From Ignavibacteriales bacterium (lineage in GTDB: Bacteria; Bacteroidota; Ignavibacteria; Ignavibacteriales; Melioribacteraceae), in NCBI GenBank assembly GCA_027080245.1, contig JALWSN010000333.1, positions 1 to 19,356 on the forward strand: a DNA stretch of 19,356 nt. The letters run 5' to 3'. Under the pieces are notes generated by a model. It searched no databases, was not told the origin of the DNA, and saw only the letters and a program-made list of their open reading frames with translations. Position 1 is the first letter of the stretch. The number at the start of each line of letters is the position of its first letter. The translations under genes and the position numbers were made by a program. Positions 7,004-13,864 of the stretch are shown here, in pieces.

Positions 7004-7543
7004 CTAAATTAGGTAATATAAGTTTGGTTTTGTGCCTGCTTCAGGTAAAAGAGCATGGTATTTTCTTGTTTGTAATAATTTAACGACGTCGCTTTCAGGA
7101 TCGTCCAAATCCCCAAAATGCATGCAATGTGTGGGGCAAACGGAAACGCAAGCCGGATCGAGTTCTTCTTTAACCCTGTGAACGCAAAACGTGCATTTGT
7201 CCACGTAACCTTCCGGGTGAACAAAACGTGCGCCGTACGGGCAAGCCGCAATACAGGCTTTGCAGCCGATGCATTTTTCGTGGTCCACAAGCACAATGCC
7301 GCCCGGCTCGTAATAATGGCTTGCGCCGGTCGGGCAAGCATCCACGCAGGGCGCTTCGCTGCAATGATTACACCTTTCGGACAAAATTTCGACGTGCGTG
7401 TTAGGAAATTTGCCTTCGGCTATCTGAACAATCCAATCCCTTGCATAACCATAAGGTACGTCGTTCTCAGCTTCACAAGCCGCAACGCAATCGGCGCATC
7501 CCACGCATTTTCGAGTATCTATTGCCATAGCGTACCGTGCCAT
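7004..7543 (-). CDS. Four-cluster [4Fe-4S] electron-transfer subunit (PsrB/PhsB-like), operon 1
   Basis: A 179-residue ferredoxin-like subunit. Sixteen cysteines form four [4Fe-4S] sites: C13/16/19/23, C58/61/66/70, C91/94/97/101 and C117/120/132/136; C140 is extra. It has no signal peptide and is expected to leave the cytoplasm with the Tat-exported catalytic subunit. It ends with a short I at residue 179 and has no C-terminal helix, matching an NrfD-type partner. The start codon follows the stop of the catalytic-subunit gene with no gap (TAAATG). Electrons would pass between the NrfD subunit and the [4Fe-4S]/Mo centres of the catalytic subunit. Confidence 0.93.
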   Translation of the reverse strand: MARYAMAIDTRKCVGCADCVAACEAENDVPYGYARDWIVQIAEGKFPNTHVEILSERCNHCSEAPCVDACPTGASHYYEPGGIVLVDHEKCIGCKACIAACPYGARFVHPEGYVDKCTFCVHRVKEELDPACVSVCPTHCMHFGDLDDPESDVVKLLQTRKYHALLPEAGTKPNLYYLI

Positions 7544-9757
7544 TTATGCCTCCGTCTCGATAGTTACAAAATTAATGTTCATTCCTGTGCCTCCCATCAA
7601 GGGGTCTATTTTGTATTTTGTAATTAAATTCGTGTCGCTTGCGCCTTTCAAATAAGCTTCTTTCAACATCCGGGAATTATGCCCGAACCCGTGCACCATG
7701 TAAACGCAATCCATTCTAATTCTTTCCGTGGCTTTTACTTTTATTTTGTTGCTCAGAACCCCGTCCTGATTTTTTAGGCGCACGTAATCGCCGGTTTTCA
7801 CTCCAAAACGCTGAGCCATAACGGGATTTATCCACAGTTCGTTTTCATCCATGATGTTCATTAGATTTCTGTTTGTTTGTGTACGGCTGAAAGAATGCAT
7901 AGGCGCGCGTCCGAAAAGCAATCGGAAATAACCTGCGGGCGGCTCTTCCGGCGGAGTGAATTTGGGAATCGGGTCGAAACCTTTCTCCGAAAGCTCCGTC
8001 GAATAAAGCTCTATTTTGCCCGTGGGCGTGTTGAATTCCGGCACGGCTCCTTCCTCGATGTAAAGAGGAATTTTAGGACCTTTAACCACGCCAACTTCCT
8101 TCAACAATTTAAGGCTTAAGCCGGCGGCTTTAAGCCGCGTATCCAGATATTCTTCTATGTTTTTCCACGGAAAATATTTCTGTAATCCAAGCTTTTCGCC
8201 CAATTTTTTTGCAATCCACCAGCCTGGTTTTTGCTCGTGCGGCGGATCGACAACCGGCTGCCTGAGCGAAACAAACGGTTGCTTGAAGTATGGGTGAAAC
8301 AGTTCGTCGTAGCGCTCAAGGTAAATAGCCTCTGGCAGAACCACGTCCGCCCAGCCGGCAATTTCGCTTGGAATTACATCTATCACAACAAGCAAATCCA
8401 GCTTTTGAATTGCTTTGATTGTCTCTTTAACATTGGGCAAAGAATAAATTAAGTTAGTGCCGTAAACGAACCAGCCCTTAATGGGGTAAGGTTTGCCGGT
8501 AATAGTGGCTTCCCGCAATCCCGTAGTGTAGCCTTCCGCGCCGCCAAATGGCCATTTGGATTTGTTCGGATTGTCGGCTTTTGGCTTATTGAATTTTGGA
8601 TAAGGGGGATAAGGATAAGCAGGAATGTCGAAAATATCCTGATTGGTAAGTCCGCCTTTGCGGAACCAGCTGCCCAGCAAAGCGCTAAGAATAGCCAGCG
8701 CGCGGGCGCGTTGAGTATCGTCTCCGTACCAAACGGAATGTCTGCCGGGATGAACCAGAGTGTTTGGGCGGTAACGCGCCATTTCTCGCGCGGTTTTCCT
8801 AATTAAATCCGGCTCGATTCCTGTTACTGAATACGCCCATTCAGGCGTGTAGCGGCTTACTTCGGCTTTTAATTGCTCGAAACCGAAAGCGTATTTTTTA
8901 ATGTATTCTTTGTCGTAAAGATTTTCCGAAATTAAAATATTAATCCACGTTAACAACAAAGCCAAATCGGTTCCGGGTTTAATTGGCAAATAATATTTGG
9001 CTTTTGTGGCAGCTGTGGACTTACGCGGATCAACCACAATAATAGAGGCTCCCTTTTCTACCGCTTTAGAAAATTCCTGCACTTGAGTGTTGTGCATGTT
9101 CTCCCCAATGTGAGAACCTACAAGCACAATACATTTGGCGTTTTCGATGTCCGTTCTTTCGGGTCCGCCAACAACATCTCCAAAGGTAAGCTCAAAAGCT
9201 GTTTCACGCGGTCCCAAGCATTGGTCGAAGGAAGGCGCGGCGATGTTCCTCGTGCCGTATGCTTTCATTAAATGTTTAATGAAGCCGCCTCCGATTCCAT
9301 GGCTGAAAAGCGCCATGGATTCAGGACCATACTCGGATTTAATCTTTTTCATTTTCTTGGCGATGAAATCAAACGCTTCGTCCCAGGTAACTCTCACCCA
9401 TTTTTCCTCGCCTCTTGCCTTTTTACGAAGTAGCGGATACTTAAGCCTGTCGGGGTCGTAATGAGCTCCAACGCCGCCGGTGCCTCGCGGGCAAAGACGT
9501 CCTTGGCTTAACGGGTCTTCGGGGTTGCCTTCGACTTTCCAGAGTTTCCCGTCTCTAACGTAACCAATCGCTCCGCATTTCCAGAAACACATCGAGCAAT
9601 AAGTAGGAACTTTTCTAATTCCTTTCTCCGAGTTTCCGGTTTTTTCGTTAATCGCTTTTGCGCCTTTTGTAACCGTACTTAAAGAAGTAACGGCGGCGGT
9701 GGCGGCAATAGTAGCGCCGGAAATTTTTAAAAACCTTCTTCTTGAAATCGAGTTCAT
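7544..9757 (-). CDS. Tat-exported molybdopterin oxidoreductase, PsrA/PhsA-like catalytic subunit, operon 1
   Basis: A 737-residue molybdenum (or tungsten) bis-MGD enzyme. A Tat signal, SRRRFLK (5-11), plus a hydrophobic stretch to about 34 places it in the periplasm. One [4Fe-4S] site is formed by C54, C57, C61 and C89 (YCSMCFWKC ... RLCPRG). The Mo ligand is probably C180 in FDQCLGPRE, as in the Cys-liganded polysulfide/thiosulfate/tetrathionate reductases. The C-terminal domain carries the usual family blocks (GRAPMHSFSRTQTN, DYVRLKNQDG, MVHGFGHNS) and the protein stops at NFVTIETEA. It is followed by FeS and NrfD subunits, so a Psr/Phs-type complex is clear. Substrate is not: polysulfide, thiosulfate, tetrathionate or the oxidative direction are all possible. 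The operon-2 paralogue extends 48 residues further, to a Glu-Gly-Cys end; this one does not. No dedicated chaperone lies in this operon. Confidence 0.92.
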   Translation of the reverse strand: MNSISRRRFLKISGATIAATAAVTSLSTVTKGAKAINEKTGNSEKGIRKVPTYCSMCFWKCGAIGYVRDGKLWKVEGNPEDPLSQGRLCPRGTGGVGAHYDPDRLKYPLLRKKARGEEKWVRVTWDEAFDFIAKKMKKIKSEYGPESMALFSHGIGGGFIKHLMKAYGTRNIAAPSFDQCLGPRETAFELTFGDVVGGPERTDIENAKCIVLVGSHIGENMHNTQVQEFSKAVEKGASIIVVDPRKSTAATKAKYYLPIKPGTDLALLLTWINILISENLYDKEYIKKYAFGFEQLKAEVSRYTPEWAYSVTGIEPDLIRKTAREMARYRPNTLVHPGRHSVWYGDDTQRARALAILSALLGSWFRKGGLTNQDIFDIPAYPYPPYPKFNKPKADNPNKSKWPFGGAEGYTTGLREATITGKPYPIKGWFVYGTNLIYSLPNVKETIKAIQKLDLLVVIDVIPSEIAGWADVVLPEAIYLERYDELFHPYFKQPFVSLRQPVVDPPHEQKPGWWIAKKLGEKLGLQKYFPWKNIEEYLDTRLKAAGLSLKLLKEVGVVKGPKIPLYIEEGAVPEFNTPTGKIELYSTELSEKGFDPIPKFTPPEEPPAGYFRLLFGRAPMHSFSRTQTNRNLMNIMDENELWINPVMAQRFGVKTGDYVRLKNQDGVLSNKIKVKATERIRMDCVYMVHGFGHNSRMLKEAYLKGASDTNLITKYKIDPLMGGTGMNINFVTIETEA

Positions 9758-9767
9758 ATTCTACCTA

Positions 9768-10208
9768 TTATAATGTTTTAATTAACTCTTTTATTTTCCC
9801 GCATTCGGAATAATTCTGGTAAACAGGGCATTCGCGGCAATCTTTATCCTCGCAAAAAGTATCCGGATGTTCGTACGTCCAACATGGTTTTTCCGTACCG
9901 TTATATGCGCCGCAAACAGCTCTGTCCGCTTCCGAACATTTTACAATTTCCCAGCAAGGAATCAGAGAAAAAATAATTCTTACTCCGTTAATTCCAACTT
10001 TCTTTTCTCTAATTGCATTTCTGATGCAGTTGATTCTATCGATGTCTTTTTTTGAATAAATGCGTTGGTTGGTTTCGGATTTATGAGGCAATACCAAGCC
10101 TTCCCTTTCATACATTCTTAAAGTATGAACGGAGATACCTAAAAGTTTTGCAGCTTCGCTGATGTGGAATATCGGTTCTGTATCCGAAAGTATGATTTCC
10201 TTTGCCAT
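9768..10208 (-). CDS. MerR-family regulator with seven-Cys CW-type C-terminal domain, first gene of operon 1
   Basis: A 146-residue protein. The N-terminal MerR winged-helix domain covers about 13-80 (ISEAAKLLGISVHTLRMYER, then GLVLPHK, RIYSKKDI). Instead of the long dimerising helix and small-molecule domain of classical MerR proteins, it has a Cys-rich C-terminus with C85, C91, C99, C109, C119, C124 and C127, plus C61 and C136. Two of them sit in P-C-W motifs, as in 'two-CW' domains. The operon-2 regulator has the same seven Cys at identical spacing. A metal, Fe-S cluster or sulfane-sulfur sensor is inferred. The ATG at 10208 is chosen over a TTG at 10244 because GAGAG lies 7 nt upstream. 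It is 10 bp before the catalytic-subunit gene, so it is autoregulated if it controls the operon. Confidence 0.85.
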   Translation of the reverse strand: MAKEIILSDTEPIFHISEAAKLLGISVHTLRMYEREGLVLPHKSETNQRIYSKKDIDRINCIRNAIREKKVGINGVRIIFSLIPCWEIVKCSEADRAVCGAYNGTEKPCWTYEHPDTFCEDKDCRECPVYQNYSECGKIKELIKTL

Positions 10209-10658
10209 AATAATTCTCTCATTGTTGATATTTTTAGCTATCAACTATTTTGCCAAAATAAATACAACCTTTTTTCGATTTTTGACGGTGTGACGATTTA
10301 ATTTTCTCAGTAGTAAGAAATTGTCGATGCCGAATAGTCCTAATTTCGAGAAATAGAAGAGCAGCTAACCTATTTTATTTTCGTAAATTATAGCTTAAAA
10401 TAAACTATTTCAACCCTTTTTAAGATTGCAATTTTATGAAAAGAAGGTATGCGTTGGTTTTAAGTAATTGGCGATAGCCAAACAATTTTTCTCGCCCGGG
10501 CGAAGAGATAACCTAAAAGTTTTTAAATTAGTAAAGAACACAGAAGGCTATTCGTTTCCCTTTGGCGGAAAAGCAATATTTCATTACATAATTAAAATCC
10601 TCTCGGACTTATTCTTTGCTTTCGGAAAGAAAAATTTAATCACAAAGTCCCGGACTCT
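10209..10658. other. Inter-operon region with the operon-1 promoter
   Basis: About 450 bp between the end of operon 2 and merR of operon 1. It holds the 20-bp shared element at 10239-10258, a 12-bp palindrome TCGCCCGGGCGA (10492-10503) and a small hairpin TTGGC/GCCAA (10468-10481). The open frame at 10468-10677 on the plus strand has no protein character that I recognise. I see no convincing terminator after the operon-2 stop, so read-through into operon 1 is possible. Confidence 0.6.
10239..10258 (-). promoter_or_regulatory. Shared 20-bp element upstream of merR, operon 1
   Basis: On the minus strand it reads TTTTGGCAAAATAGTTGATA and ends 30 bp before the merR ATG. 18 of 20 bases match the element upstream of the other merR (17322-17341), and in both an AAAAGG lies 13 bp further upstream. 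In this copy GTTGATA is followed after 8 bp by its inverted repeat TATCAAC. Probable promoter/operator recognised by one or both MerR proteins. The GG-N10-GA spacing resembles a sigma-54 -24/-12 element, but the -12 C is missing. Confidence 0.6.
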
Positions 10659-10937
10659 TCAGCATCCTTCATCCTGAGAATCGTTATTATTAATTGGAGG
10701 TTGGTAATAGTGTTTAATTATTTTCTTCTTTTTTTTCGTCAACTCATTACTTTCGGATTTTTTTGTCAAATTCCTATTGATTATCATTCTTTTAATCGAA
10801 GATTGCAAAACATAATTATTTCTTTTTGCTTTTACTCCGCCCGTTGGGTACCCAATTGCAAGTATAATGCCCAGCAGTAAAGTTATTGCGGCAGCAATTA
10901 TTTGGGGTTCCGAAATTAGTTTATCTTTATTTTCCAT
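10659..10937 (-). CDS. Small single-helix membrane protein ending in Asp-Glu-Gly-Cys, last gene of operon 2
   Basis: A 92-residue protein I cannot assign to a family. One hydrophobic helix (about 13-29, IIAAAITLLLGIILAIG) is followed by a highly basic, polar, low-complexity segment with KKKKKIIKH (68-76) and the end NNNDSQDEGC. C92 is the only cysteine. GGAG six bases before the ATG and a 26-bp gap from YeeE half B support translation in the operon. It occupies the same operon-terminal place as the pseudo-rhodanese of operon 1. The anchors look alike (LLGILLGILAIFG there, LLLGIILAIG here), as though the rhodanese domain were absent and only anchor plus tail kept. The positive charges after the helix make its topology uncertain. 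Proposed role: carrier or docking tail for the YeeE/oxidoreductase complex; inference only. Confidence 0.75.
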   Translation of the reverse strand: MENKDKLISEPQIIAAAITLLLGIILAIGYPTGGVKAKRNNYVLQSSIKRMIINRNLTKKSESNELTKKKKKIIKHYYQPPINNNDSQDEGC

Positions 10938-10963
10938 CTAAATCTCCGGTAAAATTTTCAAGG

Positions 10964-11599
10964 TTATCGTTTAATAATTCTTTTGGGTCTTCCTCTGTAT
11001 TTTCCGTAAGGATCCCAATCTCTTTCTGTTTTTTCAACAAGCCAGAAAATTCCAATTGCCATAATAACTACGATTAGCATAAAAACACCTTCGTTCATAT
11101 TGAATAATCGGGGAAGCGTAATCCTCCCCAGCGCTCCACCGAAGTAAGCTTTTTTCAACCAACCGTAAAAAATATCGCCAAAGGACATAGTGCCCAGAAA
11201 AGCGCCAAATACAAAAGCCATTCCGTCCAGTTTGCCGGTCGAGGCAGAAACCATGCTTGTGCCGGGACAGTATCCCCCCATACCAAATCCGAAACCAAGC
11301 ACGGCTCCGCCCAGCGCCTGACCCCACAAATAAGTTCTGGGAATGAATATTTTATTGATATCCAGCAAACCGACCCAATTCAGGAAAAGGATGCCCATAG
11401 CTCCCGTAACCATCGCCGCAAAAAAGACTTTTAACATTCTAAAATCTTCAAAATAAAATTCCGCCGCAATAACCCTTGCATCTCCAAATCCCGAGCTTTC
11501 CAAAATATATCCAAAGGCGACGCCAATTAAAATGGCAAGGAAGTATTGAAATTCAATACTAACGGAAATTTCTTTAAATATTGGAGCAATCATAGCCAT
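10964..11599 (-). CDS. YeeE/YedE sulfur transporter, half B, operon 2
   Basis: A 211-residue membrane protein, paralogue of the 4856-5464 product. It has the same M-x-M-I-A-P start, the helix/loop pattern, AEFYFEDFRMLKV corresponding to AQFYFYDMRVFKV, and GGYCPGTS at 108-115 with C111 at exactly the same position. A basic C-terminal tail (190-211, ending GRPKRIIKR) is longer than in the paralogue. The gene overlaps the end of the cytochrome b-YeeE fusion by 10 bp, as half B overlaps half A in operon 1. It should therefore pair with the YeeE domain of the fusion to make a complete transporter physically tied to the respiratory cytochrome. Confidence 0.88.
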   Translation of the reverse strand: MAMIAPIFKEISVSIEFQYFLAILIGVAFGYILESSGFGDARVIAAEFYFEDFRMLKVFFAAMVTGAMGILFLNWVGLLDINKIFIPRTYLWGQALGGAVLGFGFGMGGYCPGTSMVSASTGKLDGMAFVFGAFLGTMSFGDIFYGWLKKAYFGGALGRITLPRLFNMNEGVFMLIVVIMAIGIFWLVEKTERDWDPYGKYRGRPKRIIKR

Positions 11600-13065
11600 A
11601 ACCTCCTAAATAAAAATGCGCTTAAATAACCGACGGCAAAAACAACAAGGACGAACAACCAACCGCCTACGGAAAGGGTAATTCCACCCGTTAAGCCTTG
11701 GCCGCTTGTGCACCCGCGCGCAATACGCGCCCCAAGCCCCATAAAAAAGCCGCCAATCATTGAGTAAATTATTCTTTTTGTATTGGAAATATTAGGTCCT
11801 TTGTGAATTTCTATTTTGTTTCTGTGAGCTTTTTTGCCAGACCAAAACCCACCGATAAAGAGGCCAATAACTTCAAAAATCATAAAATTACCCAGCGGCG
11901 TATGTCCGTCGTGAAAATAATGAGACCAATATGGGTTAGAATGCGTGTAAGCCGGGGAAACAAGGTTCCAGAGGAAAGTTCCCGTTCGAGAGAGAAAGCT
12001 GGAGGCGCCAAGTCCTCTTCCATAAACAAAATAAGTAAAAATAAAAAGAAGGCCCAGCAAAAAACCGCCCACGTAAGGATTCCAGAAATTTTTAGCCTTT
12101 GGTTTTTCTATTTTTGGCGGCTGCAAATCTTTTAATTCCTCTAATTTTTGTTCAACAGAACGCGCTAATCTGTCGGGCAACAAATCCTTTAAATCGGCGC
12201 CGCCGTCGCTCTTGTTTCGCCAAATAAATTGCCTTACGATTCTTTCCTTGTAAAAATTGAAATGATGTTTGTACAGGAACAATTCGCTTGTGCTACCTGT
12301 GAGCATCGAAAAGAAAGCAGGTTTCTCTTCGGGTAGAACGGCTCCCATGTAGACGTGAATCATTAATCCCGAAACCACTAACCCTACGGCGGTAAAATGA
12401 ATGGGGATAGCCCATCTCACAATCCAAGCAGGTCCCAAATGGAAAGCCATGATAACTCCCGTGAGCATAATTATCGGAGTCATTATCGCAGCTAACAATC
12501 CGTAAAGTTTTTGCCCGCCGTTAAAAGACCCCTGAGGTGGAAGGGGTTCGTTGGACTTACCCAGGATGTGTAAAATTCTTATTCTCAACCATTTGATGTC
12601 GTTTTCGTCAATACACATAGCGGGGTTTCCCAACAAAATACACTGGTAGGCTTTCAGTTTTTCTTTCCATGATTTTGATTTCGGATTGTAGCGCTGCGAA
12701 GCTTCCCTACGTCTTAAATATTTCCGGTAACCGAAAATTGTGTATGCTCCGAAAACAACAATCCAGATAGTTCCCAACCAGATATGGAACTGAAGCATAT
12801 CCGCTGGCGAGCTAAAAATTCCACGCATAATATTGATGTAGAATTGAGGGGCTATTTTGTAAAATCCCGAAACAATTAATGCGGCGCCGGTAGCAAGCAT
12901 AAATATCCATGTAAAAGCGTTAAACCAATGCAATAAAACTATTGCCACGTCGTGTTTTTTCATTTTGCGCTGCCGCATTTTGTCCTTTTCTTCGGCGGTT
13001 AATTCAGGAGGATATTCGAATTGCTCCAAAGCCTTTTCAAGTTGATATCTGGTTATTTTAGTCAT
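11590..13065 (-). CDS. Cytochrome b561-type subunit fused to YeeE/YedE half A, operon 2
   Basis: A 491-residue fusion. Residues about 35-285 form a cytochrome b of the FdnI/PhsC/thiosulfate-reductase type with four main helices. Candidate haem ligands are H46 (LLHWFNAF), H94 (FHIWLG), H223 (PIHFT) and H237 (MIHVYMG); the 14-residue spacing of the last two is that of di-haem FdnI-type subunits. Residues about 285-325 are a charged linker. Residues about 327-491 are a full YeeE half A with ARGCTSGQGLTGG (C452), colinear with the stand-alone 191-residue protein of operon 1. The start overlaps the FeS-subunit gene by 8 bp, with GGAGG upstream. It receives or gives electrons to the FeS subunit, whose C-terminal helix is the usual docking partner. 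The fusion implies that electron transfer and sulfur transport are physically linked. There is no sign of a frameshift at the junction; one continuous frame crosses it. Confidence 0.88.
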   Translation of the reverse strand: MTKITRYQLEKALEQFEYPPELTAEEKDKMRQRKMKKHDVAIVLLHWFNAFTWIFMLATGAALIVSGFYKIAPQFYINIMRGIFSSPADMLQFHIWLGTIWIVVFGAYTIFGYRKYLRRREASQRYNPKSKSWKEKLKAYQCILLGNPAMCIDENDIKWLRIRILHILGKSNEPLPPQGSFNGGQKLYGLLAAIMTPIIMLTGVIMAFHLGPAWIVRWAIPIHFTAVGLVVSGLMIHVYMGAVLPEEKPAFFSMLTGSTSELFLYKHHFNFYKERIVRQFIWRNKSDGGADLKDLLPDRLARSVEQKLEELKDLQPPKIEKPKAKNFWNPYVGGFLLGLLFIFTYFVYGRGLGASSFLSRTGTFLWNLVSPAYTHSNPYWSHYFHDGHTPLGNFMIFEVIGLFIGGFWSGKKAHRNKIEIHKGPNISNTKRIIYSMIGGFFMGLGARIARGCTSGQGLTGGITLSVGGWLFVLVVFAVGYLSAFLFRRLWL

Positions 13066-13789
13066 CTATTGGTTCCTCCCCTTTTCTTAATTGATTAAAG
13101 AAAGCAACCGCTTGTCCCGCAAAAGTTGCGCCTATTGCCGTAAATACAACGGGTTTAAGAATATTTTTCCACACCTTAGCCGGCTCGGCAAGGCGGGATT
13201 TCCGAGGACCGAACTTTTCCCGCACTATCTTTAATTGTTCTTCGGTACCCAGATAATAAACGTTAGGCCCAATCGAGGCGTTGTCGTTTTCATTTCGCCA
13301 AGCACCCTGCTCGTAAACCAATTTGTAAACATGGCTGTTAGGGTCTTCCAAATCTCCAAAGTATTTCGCGTTGGTAGTACAAGTTGCTACACATGCAGGT
13401 TGCAGATTTTCTTTTAACCGCGCTTCACAAAAATCGCATTTGTCTACTTTGTTAGTGTCGGGATTGATGTAGCGCGCGTCGTAAGGGCAAGCCTCAACGC
13501 AAATTCCACAACCAATACACAAATCCGTATCCACCTTAACTATTCCGTTCACAAGTTGAAAAGTTGCGCCGGTAGGGCACGGCTCGATGCAAGCCGGATC
13601 GTCGCAATGATTACACTGTGCGACCCAGGGGGTAGAAGTAACGTTCGGAAATTCTCCAACGGTGTTGTATTGTTCTACCCATGTTCTGCCGTGTCCTATC
13701 GGCACATCCCATTCGGTTCTGCATGCTACGGTGCAAGCGTCGCATCCAACGCATTTTCTCAAATCAATTACCATAGCGTAACGAGACAT
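13058..13789 (-). CDS. Four-cluster [4Fe-4S] subunit with C-terminal membrane helix, operon 2
   Basis: A 243-residue paralogue of the operon-1 FeS subunit. All sixteen cluster cysteines are present: C13/16/19/23, C59/62/67/71, C91/94/97/101 and C118/121/133/137. About 60 extra residues follow, ending in one hydrophobic helix (213-231, VVFTAIGATFAGQAVAFF), as in FdnH-type subunits that dock on a b-type cytochrome. That matches the next gene, which encodes such a cytochrome; the operon-1 paralogue, partnered with NrfD, lacks the helix. GGAGG precedes the ATG. A 75-bp gap separates it from the catalytic subunit and holds the palindrome GAACAATTGTTC (13838-13849). Confidence 0.93.
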   Translation of the reverse strand: MSRYAMVIDLRKCVGCDACTVACRTEWDVPIGHGRTWVEQYNTVGEFPNVTSTPWVAQCNHCDDPACIEPCPTGATFQLVNGIVKVDTDLCIGCGICVEACPYDARYINPDTNKVDKCDFCEARLKENLQPACVATCTTNAKYFGDLEDPNSHVYKLVYEQGAWRNENDNASIGPNVYYLGTEEQLKIVREKFGPRKSRLAEPAKVWKNILKPVVFTAIGATFAGQAVAFFNQLRKGEEPIDD

Positions 13790-13864
13790 AATTCCTCCGT
13801 AAGTTTAATTTTTTCTTCGTCGCTAAATCTTTTAACCGAACAATTGTTCACTTCATTTTTTTCC

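Noticed and set aside
10239..10258. Sigma-54 promoter call for the element upstream of merR
   Set aside because: Spacing fits GG-N10-G, but the invariant C of the -12 GC is A in both copies. Kept as a generic shared regulatory element.
10468..10677. 69-codon open frame on the plus strand
   Set aside because: It runs into the 3' end of the minus-strand EGC protein, has no ribosome site and shows no recognisable motif.
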